The notes beneath the pieces are model-generated. The model searched no databases, was not told where the DNA came from, and worked only from the letters and a program-made list of their open reading frames with translations. Both the position numbers and the translations under genes were made by a program. This document shows, one piece after another, positions 1 through 10,261 of a stretch of 64,000 nt of DNA. The stretch lies in assembly GCF_947179515.1 (NCBI RefSeq), contig NC_067472.1, positions 107,434,506-107,498,505 on the forward strand, written 5' to 3'. The DNA is from Apodemus sylvaticus (lineage: Eukaryota; Chordata; Mammalia; Rodentia; Muridae). Each line of letters starts with the position of its first letter. Within the stretch, counting starts at the first letter, position 1.

Positions 1-83
1 ATACATAAATACATACACACCACACACATACACAGTAAAATATTTAACACTTTTTAAACATTTACATGTAAAGCACAGAAGAG

Positions 84-180
84 TTCAGTGTGGTGCTGCA
101 CGCCTGTAGTCCCAGCACTTGGGAGGCAGAGGCAGGCGGATCTCTTGAGTTTTGGCCTAACTGGGCTGTCTTGTCTGGCC
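84..180 (+). repeat. B1-type SINE fragment
   Basis: The 5' half of a B1 element is recognisable from its RNA polymerase III box region (GTGGTGCTGCACGCCTGTAG) and the following CCCAGCACTTGGGAGGCAGA stretch. The right half is diverged and there is no clear A-tail. Confidence 0.7.
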
Positions 181-462
181 TCAATGGGAGAGGATGTACC
201 TAGTCCTGCAGTGACATTTTTGATTATTAAATTGTTTGAATTTAGAAGCACACACATTGGGTTGTGTCTGTGAAAGCTTCCAGAGACATAGAGCCTGAGG
301 GCTTTGGCCCATCCCATTGATAACATCTACAGCATAATCTCTACACCTAAAACTTAGGGAACACTGAGGAAGAGGGGGGCAGAAAGATGGCAAGAGCCAG
401 ACGACTAGAGGTTAGGGTTTATAAGTTATTGCATGTATGACAGGAGCTGTATCAATGAATTA

Positions 463-547
463 TCATCATCATCACCACCACCACCATCATCATCACCATC
501 ACTACCATCATCATCATCATCATCACCACCATCATCACCATCACCAC
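463..547 (+). repeat. CAT/CAC trinucleotide repeat
   Basis: About 85 bp of interleaved CAT and CAC triplets. The open frames reading serine/proline-rich protein here are repeat translations. Confidence 0.9.
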
Positions 548-1567
548 TGACAATCATCTTCATTAGCAGAGGAGAGCATGAACCTAGTTCCTCATTACCA
601 CAAATTATGCAGTCGAGTTTCCTGCATTGGAAAATTTCAGGAGTCAGAACATCTGAAACTCAATGGATAAGCATCGCCCTGAGAAAACCACCTTCACAAC
701 CACGGTATCTCCACTGCTAGGTAAGAATATCCATGACATCTTAACAATGTGGTCACCTAAACAAGGCCTGGACAAGGAAAACAGCAGCTGGCATTCCAAT
801 GTGTGTGCAGGAAACCTTTCAAGGTGCCACTCCTACATGCCAATTCATGGCTGCTGAGAGGGAGACTCAGCCTTCTCCAGGGAGGAGGCCCCGACGGGTT
901 ACCCAATCCCAGGCTGCCCGCCATAAATGACTGCACAGGTGAGCGACACTGACTGGACTGGTAGGTTATATTTATGTATACGTATATGTATACATCCATG
1001 CATATACACACAATAATAATCACAGAAGAGATCATGAAATTGGGGTGTGGGAGGAGCTGGAGGCAGAGAGGAGGGAGACATCACATAGGCGTCGTATCCA
1101 TGTATGAAATTCTCCCAAAAAATGTAAAAAGGGAAGCAATGTCCATCTATAATGAATAGTTAATACATCAAGAACATTAACACTGGAATATCATAAACTC
1201 CAAAGAACAAACGGTGCTACATCTGCTCGTTTGAGGGAATCGCTTTGGAATATGGTTCAGTGTCTTAAGGTACAGGAGACTATACAGTCTACAGCCCTTT
1301 GTGTTTGATAAAGCAACGGGAGAAAATCTCTAATTTACACATATTTGTGTTTGCACAGTTTGTTTTTCTTCAGCATAGGCTGAATCCTGGGGAAAGCACA
1401 TGGCGGCCCGACAGAAGGATGGACTATGGTTGGGGAAGCTGGTGGGACGGGCTGACATGAACCATGTGGAGAGACCAGAAGCGGAAACCATTCGTTCTCT
1501 GGCAAACTAATAAGAATAGTTTGAATTCTCAGATAATAAGCAGAAACGTTTTTTAAGTCACTGACTT

Positions 1568-1745
1568 GTGGGCCAGCGAGATGGCTCGGTAGGTGAAGGT
1601 GCTTCCTGCCAAGGCTGAGTTCAGTTCGCTACGGCAGGAGTCGTCATGGCGGAGGGAGAGGACTGAGTCTCACAAGTTGTCTCTGGTCCCCATGTGTGCA
1701 TCATGTACTCTCAAGCTCCACAGTAGATAGAGAAGTAAATATAAC
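1568..1745 (+). repeat. B3 SINE
   Basis: Begins with a tRNA-like head (GGGCCAGCGAGATGGCTCGG), followed by the GGTGCTTCCTGCCAAG block and the CACAAGTTGTCTCTGGTCCC block typical of rodent B3. It ends in an A/T-rich tail. Confidence 0.75.
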
Positions 1746-1789
1746 AAACGTAACCAGCTTTTAACGTCTCCATCACAGGCAGAGCAGGA

Positions 1790-1885
1790 TTGGGGGTTGG
1801 GAGGCCAGCCTGGGCTACTGAATGAGGTCTGGGCCATCTTGGGCTACACGAAAGATCCTGTCTGAAAAATCCAAAATAAAAGTCA
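1790..1885 (+). repeat. B1 3' fragment
   Basis: Contains GAGGCCAGCCTGGGCTAC and a CCTGTCTGAAAAATCCAAAA end, matching the right part of a B1 element and its tail. Confidence 0.55.
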
Positions 1886-2689
1886 CTAAATTAATGACAA
1901 AATCTCCGATGTTTAGGATTCCTCTGACAAAGGCTGGACTTAAGCATGTGAGAAGCAGAAGTCTTGTGCTTGAATTCTGATGGGATTTAACTCTTTCCAA
2001 GAAATGCAAAACTCATCAGAATGTTGACTGTGTGCATTTCAGATACAATTCTGGATTGTCTGGGCTGGAGGAGTTGTAGTTATGGCCTGGTGCACAGGAG
2101 CATTCTGCCCATACATCATACTGTGTATTCAGATGGAACGTCACTTAAGTATTAATGTTGTGTGTACAGATTGAGATTTTTTTTTTTTTGCCTAAATAAA
2201 TGTTACAAATCAAAAAACAAAAAGAACAGTAGTATTTCTGAAGGCTGGGGCCTTTGGAATTGGGCTTGTCATGCCCACAGCACAGTGCTTGAGTCCTAGA
2301 ACACATCCCGGGCCCCTCCCCACCTCTGCTTGAGTCCCAGAACACACCTCCTGCTCCCCACCACCACCTCTGGTTTTCTTCATGATTCCTGAACTGGAAT
2401 CAACAAACTCTGGGCCAGGGTGGAGAGCATCTCAGAAGCCACCGCTCTCAGCAAAGCTGGCCTCAGCCCCGGGGCCACAGCTCAGTCTCTGCTCTCTGAA
2501 TGTGTCTAGGTAAATCTGAGGGGATATCATCCAGCCAGCGTCTCGGCTCTCAGATTAGTTCTCCGACATCTCGCAGCCCCCAGCAGGTCCTCAGAGAGAC
2601 CTGGGTCCCACTCCCTGTTTCCTTGACTCTCCTGTCATAGCTCAGCACAATTTGTCATTGTTTTTAATGTGTATATGGGAGAGGGGAAC

Positions 2690-2889
2690 AGGGCGAGGAG
2701 AGGAGAGGAGAGGAAGGGAAGGAGAAGAGGAGGGGAGGGAGAAGAGAAGGGGAGGGAGGAAGAAGAGAAGGGGAGGGGAGGGAGAAGGGGAGGGAGGAAG
2801 AAGAGAAGGGGAGGGGAGGAGGAAGGGAGTTAGAGGAAAGGGAGAGGAGAGAAGGAGACAGGAAGGGAAAGAAAGAGGGAGAGGGGGGA

Positions 2890-2953
<64 letters not shown>
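2690..2953 (+). repeat. Polypurine tract: GGAGA-rich then (GA)n
   Basis: About 260 bp with almost only purines on the + strand. The left part is irregular (GGAGA/GGGAGAAG)n; the right part, from about 2892, is about 60 bp of pure GA. The arginine/glutamate- and leucine/serine-rich open frames over it are low-complexity artefacts. Confidence 0.95.
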
Positions 2954-2957
<4 letters not shown>

Positions 2958-3084
2958 TTAAAGAGAAGGCCAGGAAGTCCTCCTGGCTCCTGCTGGCAGC
3001 ACTTTCTCTGGTCAGACGGCCCCTTTCCTTTGATCCCCACTTTTCTTTACTCCCCCATGTATTGCCTAATTCATTCCAAAGCAC

Positions 3085-3087
<3 letters not shown>

Positions 3088-3127
<40 letters not shown>

Positions 3128-3141
3128 TGTTGCTGTTGCTG
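3088..3141 (+). repeat. CTG/CAG trinucleotide repeat
   Basis: Twelve uninterrupted CTG units followed by three TTGCTG hexamers. On the minus strand this reads as CAG and gives a polyglutamine run within an unsupported open frame. No splice or gene context indicates translation. Confidence 0.95.
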
Positions 3142-4021
3142 GTCAGTAGGTTTCACTGAGTCTTCTGCTTCGTAGGGTGTTTTAGGGAAGGCGGGGTGGA
3201 CACACGACAGAATCCTGGGACAGCATCCACAACTTGGAAAGGTGGAGCTGGCCAAGTTGGAGGCTCTCCTGCTGAGAGAAGATTCCAGAATGCTGAGTGA
3301 TGCTGCAAGTCCAGTGAGCTCTGGCTCTCCTGCAGCCAGATGGGGCTCTCCCTCGGACCTCTCTGCTCAAGTCGACACCCTGTTGTCCCTGTAGGCAGTT
3401 CATAGGCCTTCCAAGCCCCTCAGAGCTCCAGCTGTGAGGCCTGTGCCTAGCTGCAAACAAACTCTCAGAGCATAAAACCTCCCTCACCACTGACAGCTTC
3501 CTGGCTTGTGCTACAGTCGAGTCTCCTCTCCTCCCACAGCAGAGGCTTTATTTAAGTGTCCCAAGGTTTCCCACAGACCCAGCACCCCGGACCTCGAGTA
3601 TGTTCAAGCACTCATGCATTACAAATAAGCATGTTTATGAGAGAGCCCATTATACAGATGGAGAAGTGGAGGCACAACAGGGCAGATCACTCTCACCTCC
3701 AGAGCAGAGGTGGCCTGGGATCTGAGAACTTCACAGAGTTCTCTCCAGGCCAGCCTGATGGGAGGTTGGAGGTGGGAGTTGTGTGGAGTGGGGTGGGAAC
3801 GGGGTCCTGAGAACCAGCTGTCGTGAGAGGCTTGAAGCTGGGAAGGCCGAATTCAGGGAAAGCACAGCTGGGGAGGAGCCAAGCTGTTTATTATGCTTGG
3901 TCTGTGCTGCAAGCAGAGCTGAGGGGCGGGGCCACTCCAGTTCCTATAAACAGCTCGGGCCACCCCTCCTCCCTGCCCTCCTGTTCTCAGCACAACTGTT
4001 TCTAGGGAAATAGAGGTGTTA

Positions 4022-4055
4022 ATGTGTGTGTGTGGGGGGGGGGGGGGGGCGGGGC
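4022..4055 (+). repeat. GT repeat leading into G homopolymer
   Basis: A short GT run continues into about 16 consecutive G residues and then GGGGC. Confidence 0.9.
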
Positions 4056-4582
4056 AGGATGAGAAGATGAGGAGTGCAGAGAACGGAAGGTCACAGATAA
4101 GACAGAGTCCTCAAGGCAAGGGGAGACAGGGCAGCAGAGGCTAGCCAGAGAGCACACATACGTGCCCTGGATAGCCCATGTCCTGCTGGCCTCTGCCCTC
4201 TCTGCATCCCCTGGGTCTGTCTGAAGACTAGTCAGAAGCCCAAGAGTTCATAAGTCCTGGAGGGCAGGATCCAATAATTCTGGAAATCTTTTCTGAGCTC
4301 AAAGTCCCTAGAGACACCCAGAGGACTCTGGGTAGGAATTCTTCCCCCAGGGCTCTCAGTCTAATGGTGGACCAGACCGTTGCTCAGGGCTAGGTGTGAG
4401 GGTCCCATGGGGATCCAGGCAGCAGGAGGAAGCCATCCAGGCTGTCTCCTCAGTAGAGGCAGTCCAACGGTAGCAGGTGAAGTTGGGTTGGTGAGGCGGG
4501 GTGGGTGGGACATGCCTGGCAGAGGAGAGGAGAGCCTGGGGTTGCGAGGGTCAAATGCCAGGACTGCCATGCTGCTCATTGC

Positions 4583-4695
4583 TGGCCATGGTAGCACACG
4601 CCTGTCATCCCAGTACTTGGCAGGAGGAGACAGGAGCTGAAGGTCATCGGTTCAAGGCCAATCTAGACTACAGGATACCCCGAGTCAAAAAACAA
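4583..4695 (+). repeat. Diverged B1 SINE
   Basis: GGTAGCACACGCCTGTCATC and the CCCAGTACTTGG block, then a degenerate right half ending in an A-rich tail (GTCAAAAAACAAAG). Confidence 0.65.
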
Positions 4696-4702
4696 AGAAG
4701 AG

Positions 4703-4860
4703 GAAGCAGGCAAGGTGGCTCGTGAGGAAAACTGCTGCTGAGCTTGGCAATCTCATCTCCAGCCTCGACACTTACAATGTAGGAGCGAGCTGACTCCCAC
4801 GAGTTGTACTCTGACCTCCATGCACACGTGCACAGATGCAAATAAATAAAACATAATAAA
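4703..4860 (+). repeat. B3 SINE
   Basis: Contains GCAAGGTGGCTCGTGAGG, CTGACTCCCACGAGTTGTAC and CTGACCTCCATGCACACG blocks and ends in AATAAATAAAACATAATAAA, the order and tail of rodent B3. It lies directly behind the diverged B1. Confidence 0.75.
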
Positions 4861-5550
4861 AACAATCAGCAACCGCAATGAAAACCAATAAGAAAAAAAA
4901 AATTGCTGGCTTTAGAGTGGGAATAGCCTGGGCTTAGGTCTCAGCTCTAGAATGTGAAGATGCGGTATAAACCTCTTCCAACACTGTAGGAAGAAGACTC
5001 CATCCACTGCTCAGCCCGCACTTAGCTGGATACGCTTAGTGTGGTCAATCCATGGAGGGGGACAGCAGAAAGGGGCAGGGCGGCAGCAGGTATCTTCCTC
5101 CCAAGCTCCTGCAGGCTGTCTGGAGGACAGGGCTGTTTGGAGTGGGCAGCTGACCCAGGCCCCTGGATCGGGGGCACTGAGATGGTGAGACAACTGAAGG
5201 GGGTGGGGCACCCCAAGAGCCTACTGAACTGGAAGGGTTGGGGGTGACACTCCAGGTGGCCTCTGACAGATGGCACGTGAGGGCTTCGCTCTCCCTGGAA
5301 CTGGATGAAAGTTTAGTAAACCGATGGCTCTGATGACCTAGTTGGCTCCTGTGTCCATGTTTCCCTGAAAACAGGAATTTCTGTCGCGCTGGGGGGCCTA
5401 GGCCAGGTGGATAGGCTCTGCTGTTTGTCAGGAAAGGAAGTCACAGGCCTGCTGGGGTCCAGGCCCTGGGCTGAGCCCAGCCCATTCGCTGGCCTGGGCC
5501 TGGTCAACTCTGCCTTCACTGATCCCCTACTGTGTACTTTCACATCCCTA

Positions 5551-5552
<2 letters not shown>

Positions 5553-5590
<38 letters not shown>
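5553..5590 (+). repeat. (CA)n microsatellite
   Basis: Nineteen uninterrupted CA units. Confidence 0.97.
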
Positions 5591-5592
<2 letters not shown>

Positions 5593-5877
5593 AAAATGGA
5601 AATCCAGTTCCTCCTCCTCTGGAGAACCAGAGTTGGGAGAGTTGGGAGTAGGGCAGCGGTGAGAGGCTGGGGATCTTTAGGAGAAGGCAAGGCTGCCCAT
5701 CCAGGGAGGAAGGACCCAGGGGTCACTCCCGCTGTGGAGATGTGACCAGGGTGCTCGGAGGTCGGGAAGGCTGCTGGAAAAGGAGGCTGGGGTGGAAGAC
5801 TGCCCCTGCAGAGGGCAAGTGTGGGTGTGCTGAGCTGATACTGCTCACTGAGACCCTCTTGACATGCCAACTCCCTC

Positions 5878-5935
5878 CCCCCCTCTCTCTTTCTTTCTCT
5901 CTCTCTCTCTCTCCCTCCTTCCCTCCCTCAAGTGG
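5878..5935 (+). repeat. CT-rich polypyrimidine tract
   Basis: Irregular CTCTCTTT and CCCTCCTT runs of about 58 bp. Confidence 0.9.
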
Positions 5936-6484
5936 TGCCTCGATGTCAGGAAGGACAGAGAGACTGGGGAACAAGTAGCTTCAGATGGAGGAGACAGATT
6001 CCTGTATGGAGTGAGGAGGGCTGAGGGTGAGGTGGGGGGCCGTGGAGTCCAGGGACAAAGGTCTAAAGGTATGGAGCTCTTGTAAGGAGGCCTTGGGAGA
6101 CCTCAGCTAAGGCAGGGTAGGGTAGACTGGGGGAGATGGGAGGAGGTGTGGAGTGGGGGAGGGGACCTGCCTCAGGTGGGTGAGATGGGAAAGTGGCACA
6201 GGGGTCTTTCACTGATTTTAAGATGGGGGGTGAGTACAGAGAAAGGCAGGGGACACATCGGACACACCACAGCAGACTGGTGCAAAGAAGCCACACTCGC
6301 TACTTTCTAGAGTTGGGGTAGGGCATAGGTGACGTTCAGTATGAAGTGGCCAGCAGGCCAAGAGCTTCAGTTTCCCCCCACCCCCAGATGCCTCAAAGGA
6401 ATAAAGGAACCTGAGGGAGAAGCAAGGGTGTGGGTCCCAGTGTGAGGGTGTGGGGTACCCAAAGTAAGCAGGCTGGCAGGCCAC

Positions 6485-8356
6485 AGTTTCTCCAAAATTA
6501 TACTTTAATACATTCATGTGAGTTATACAAAGAGCGGGCGGGCCCCAGGGCCTGGAGAGGCCAGGCCTGGAGCGGAGAGCAGCAATCATATAGTGTTTTC
6601 AGAGCTCGGCACAGCCCATGCCTTGGCCTCCAGGCCGAGGAGAGCCGTGTGCAGCAGCACCTAGTCCCCATGAGCTGCCCCAGTGAGGGTTCTAGCCCTG
6701 GATCTGCCCACTGGTTCTCCGAGCCTTTAACCTTCTCCGGGCCTCAGTTCCCTCACCTGTAGAATGAGGCAGAGAGAATGGCGTTCTCCTCATCTTATGC
6801 ATTACTGATGCTCTGGCAGACTGTAGGCTGAGCACAGGGAACCCCTGCAGCCCATGGGTCTGGAGAATGAGGGGAGAGTCGGGGGAAGGGGGAGTGGGTG
6901 GGGGCATCTTCCCTCTTACTTCCCATGCCTGGCGAGGACTGGCATGATGGCTGGCCTTGCCTCGTGCTGTGACTGCTGAGTGTAGGGACACAGGTACAGC
7001 TGTGGGCATCTAGCTCAGGGCCTTGAGCACACAGAGCGAACGCTCTGTCACCGTGCAATGGTCGCTTTTCTCCCCCCCAGTTTCCTCCATTGACTTGTGT
7101 GATTCTGAGCAAGGCCCTGTACCTAAGTCTCTCTGTTTGTTCAGTGGGGAGATTACACTCAATGGTTTCAAACTCCAGGAATGGGATTTGGGGAGCCAGA
7201 AGAGAAAAGAAGAACTCATACTCTTCTGCAGAGAAGGGACACTGAGGCGGGGAGGCAGAGGGTCTGTGGGTGCCTGTCTCAGAGGGAGTGGGGATGTGCA
7301 GCAAGTGTGCCTGGATCCTGCTTAGGGCGGGGCCACTTCCTGTCTACTTGACAGCCTGCAGGCACTGCACTGGCAAAGCTTTGGCCCCACAGATGGGAGG
7401 ACACGGACTTGATTCGGTTTTGGCCTTGGCATCTCTCTCAGCCACGAGGCTCTCAAAGGAGACATGCAAGGAACCTTGTTTTTCCTTGTGTGTAACCCAG
7501 ATAGCATAGAGAGCTCTGGGAGCTGGCTTGAATTCGCCTCTGCAGCTGCTAAGCTGAGCACAAAACACAGCCAGATAGCTGAGGCTCTCCGTCTTGGCTC
7601 AAAAGCCAGGGTGGGGCTGGGGTGGAAGGAGGCCCGAGCAGGAGTTTGGGGAATAGGCAGCACCAGGGTCAGTGTGTGTGATACAAGAGTGCACTGGAGA
7701 CAAAGGCTTGTCCAAGGCCGGACAGGGACGGCCCGGCCTGTGTGGGAGCCTAGGTGACCGCACTTTAAGCTGGTTCAGCTGGAGCTGCACAATCTAGCCT
7801 AGGAGCCTAGATTTAAGAGTTCTGGGGGTGGTTCTGGCTCTCTCTCCAGGTCACGAGTTCTTCATTTCCAGAGAGGCTGAAAGTCATTATCAGCAGATGC
7901 GACAGAGCTCTGGGTGGAAGGGACTCAGATAAATCCTCTCATGGATTGGCTCCCTTGATCTAACACGGTCAGTCAGGGTGGGTTCTCCATGACCAGCTGG
8001 GGACTGCAGGGCCTGGAGGCTCACTACCTCCCCACATCAACCCCAGCATTCTGTGTGGTCACTGTGAGGTTGTGACAGCCTCTCTTGCCAGAGGATAGGC
8101 GCGTGTTTCATTTACTAGTGCCCGGAGATGGGTGTGGCGTGAAACAGATGCTCAGCAGAGCTGCCGGCATCCTCTGTGCAGTAAGCTGCTCCACTTTGAG
8201 CTCCACAGCTGGACCACAGCTGGACCACATATGCCGCCTGGGGAGGAACCTGCCCATGTGGCAGTGTGCAGGACACCGAGTCCCTGGTCACTGTGTAACC
8301 TGAGTTGGACCCAACCTCTCTGCCCCTCTGGGAGCCGGAAGAGGCTGCCCAGCCAG
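6485..8356 (-). other. Lrrc32: Lrrc32 3' untranslated region (inferred)
   Basis: The region from the Lrrc32 stop codon to just past an ATTAAA hexamer at 6509-6504 (minus strand) is the likely 3'UTR, about 1.87 kb. No AATAAA was noticed nearer to the stop. The length fits the long 3'UTR known for mammalian LRRC32 transcripts. There is no conserved open frame, and the proteins that can be read here are short and overlapping. Confidence 0.6.
6504..6509 (-). terminator. Lrrc32: ATTAAA polyadenylation signal, Lrrc32
   Basis: ATTAAA on the minus strand in an A/T-rich setting, about 1.85 kb after the stop codon. It is the best candidate I see for the 3' end; cleavage would be expected around 6485-6495. 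Confidence 0.55.
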
Positions 8357-10261
8357 TCAGGCTTTGTACTGTTGGCTGAGTTTCTGCCTGCGGAGGAAGC
8401 AGCAGGTGGCCAGCACGGCCAGGGCGATGGCAGCGCCCAGTGTGAAGCTGAGGATGAGGATGAGGTTGACATTCTTCAGCCCTCCCTTCTCACAATCCTC
8501 TGGACGCACTAGGCTCAGGGCCACCTCCTCCTGGGAGCCAAAGCGACAGATTAGGTCCTGAGTAGCATCCACATCCACTCGGCCCTGGTGCAACTGGGCC
8601 GCCAGCCAGCCATTGCCGCAGCAGCTGAGCGGATTTCCCTGCAAGTACAGCCGCCGGAGGCTGGTCTCCAGGCCACCCATGGCATTGCCTGGCAAGAGGC
8701 TGAAGCTGTTGTTGCGCAGGTCCAACACCTCTAGGGACACAGCCCGTGTCCAAGCAGGCAGCTGGCTTAAGCGGTTCTCAGCCAGGTTAAGGCGCTTGAG
8801 GTGACGGAAGCAGGGCAAGTCCACTTTCAAGACAAGGAGCCCGTTGCCTTGGAGCTCCAGCACCTCCAAGGATGCCTCCAGGCCCACCAAGGCCCCTGTG
8901 GCCACGTCTAGACCAGGATTGGCAGAGAGGTCCAGTTCAGTGAGTGGAGTATGGAGGAAGCTGCCTGCCCTGAGCGTTCCCATCGAGTTCCCTGCCATAT
9001 TAAGAACATGAAGAGTGGAGATCCCAGAGAAGTCCACACAGCCTGGGGGACCAGGCTCCGTTCGTCCCCCACAGGGACTGACCTGGTTTCCCTGCAGGTT
9101 GAGTCTCTGTAGGCTGGCCAGGCTGGCAAAGGTATAGGGTGGAAGTTCTCGCAAGGCATTGTCCTGTAGAAGCAATGTCTTCAGGGACCCCAGGACTTTG
9201 GTCCCCAGTTCTAATGTTTCTAGCACATTGTGACTCAAGTCCAAAAGCACCAGGCAGGGCAGGGAGGCCCCTCTCTGAGCCTCAAAGGATCGCAGACAGT
9301 TTCTGCTGAGGTTGAGGAAGCGCAGGGAGGTCAGATGCTGAAGAAAGCTAGCAGGGACCAGTTCGATTTCATTGTAACTCAGATCCAGGTTCCGGAGCTG
9401 GGAGAGGGGGTGGGTGCTGGCATTCCGGCTAGGGTTGGACAGTGGAGAGGCTGACCAGCCTTCAGAGCGTGCATGGAGGTCCTCACTGCCCTGGGGCAGC
9501 CCCGCAGGGAGCTGGATGAGGTTGTTAGACACATTCAGGTAGATGAGTCTCGGGAACGCGGCTAGGTCAGGGAAATGGAGCAGCTTGTTTTCTCGGAGGT
9601 CGAGCCAGGCCAGCTGGAACTGGGCCTGTGGTTCCGGGGCCGTCTGGAAGGCCTCAATGCTGTTGCAGCTCAGGTCAAGTACCTGCAGGTGCTGGAGGCT
9701 GAAGTCTGAGATGCAGGTGAGGGAGTTCCTGGAGAGATTGAGGTGAGTCAGGTGGGGCAGGGCCTCGAAGGCACCATCCTCAATCTCCATGAGAACATTG
9801 CTGTGGAGGTCCAGTAGCTCCACTGCTGGCACACCCCAGAAGGTGTGGCGTGCCAGGCGAGTGAGGCTGTTCTCTGCCAGTGAGAGCGTGCGCAGTCTCG
9901 GGGCCTCACCCAACAGCCGCTCCACCAAACTGCCATGCAGGCTGTTCCCAGACAGGTCCAAGGAGACCACGAGGGGCAGGCGGCCCAGACCGCCACTGTT
10001 CAGTGTCATACCCATGGCCAGCCGATTGTGGGCCAGGTTGAGGTGCTCCAGGTAGGGCAGGGCCTGGAAGACCCCGGGCTGGAGGAAGCTAATCTCGTTG
10101 TCACTTAAATCCAGGTGACGAAGTGCTGTATAGAAGCCTAACGGGGAGGCCAGGATGCTCTGCAACTGGTTCCTGGACAAGTAGAGAGCTTGGATGTCCA
10201 ATGAGAGCATCGAGGGGACCTGCAGCAGGCCAAGGCCGCGGCACAAGGCCTCCTTGTTCAC
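8357..10261 (-). CDS. Lrrc32: Lrrc32 main coding exon
   Basis: Encodes residues 30-663 in one exon. The acceptor is CCCTAG before GTGAACAAGG, so the first codon is valine, not a start. The exon carries all LRRs, the LRRCT cap, the membrane helix and the stop codon TGA at 8359-8357. Cys183 and Cys322 of this exon (protein Cys212 and Cys351) are the presumed LAP-linking cysteines. The minus-strand frame runs 1905 nt without interruption. Confidence 0.97.
   Translation of the reverse strand: MNKEALCRGLGLLQVPSMLSLDIQALYLSRNQLQSILASPLGFYTALRHLDLSDNEISFLQPGVFQALPYLEHLNLAHNRLAMGMTLNSGGLGRLPLVVSLDLSGNSLHGSLVERLLGEAPRLRTLSLAENSLTRLARHTFWGVPAVELLDLHSNVLMEIEDGAFEALPHLTHLNLSRNSLTCISDFSLQHLQVLDLSCNSIEAFQTAPEPQAQFQLAWLDLRENKLLHFPDLAAFPRLIYLNVSNNLIQLPAGLPQGSEDLHARSEGWSASPLSNPSRNASTHPLSQLRNLDLSYNEIELVPASFLQHLTSLRFLNLSRNCLRSFEAQRGASLPCLVLLDLSHNVLETLELGTKVLGSLKTLLLQDNALRELPPYTFASLASLQRLNLQGNQVSPCGGRTEPGPPGCVDFSGISTLHVLNMAGNSMGTLRAGSFLHTPLTELDLSANPGLDVATGALVGLEASLEVLELQGNGLLVLKVDLPCFRHLKRLNLAENRLSQLPAWTRAVSLEVLDLRNNSFSLLPGNAMGGLETSLRRLYLQGNPLSCCGNGWLAAQLHQGRVDVDATQDLICRFGSQEEVALSLVRPEDCEKGGLKNVNLILILSFTLGAAIALAVLATCCFLRRQKLSQQYKA

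Larger units (their letters stand above)
1..6484. other. Intergenic region downstream of Lrrc32
   Basis: No gene is supported here. The stretch holds SINE pieces (about 84-180, 1568-1745, 1790-1885, 4583-4860), a CAT/CAC repeat, a 260-bp polypurine tract, a CTG repeat, a G run, a CA repeat and a CT-rich tract, all listed separately. Open frames across it are short or are translations of simple repeats. By the human gene order, where EMSY lies beyond the LRRC32 3' end, this side faces Emsy; that is knowledge of the locus, not something seen here. Confidence 0.7.

Noticed and set aside
2652..3255. 165- and 141-codon frames with Arg/Glu-rich, polyalanine or polyglutamine tracts
   Set aside because: Made of the polypurine tract and the CTG repeat; the two strands are equally open and nothing resembles a known protein.
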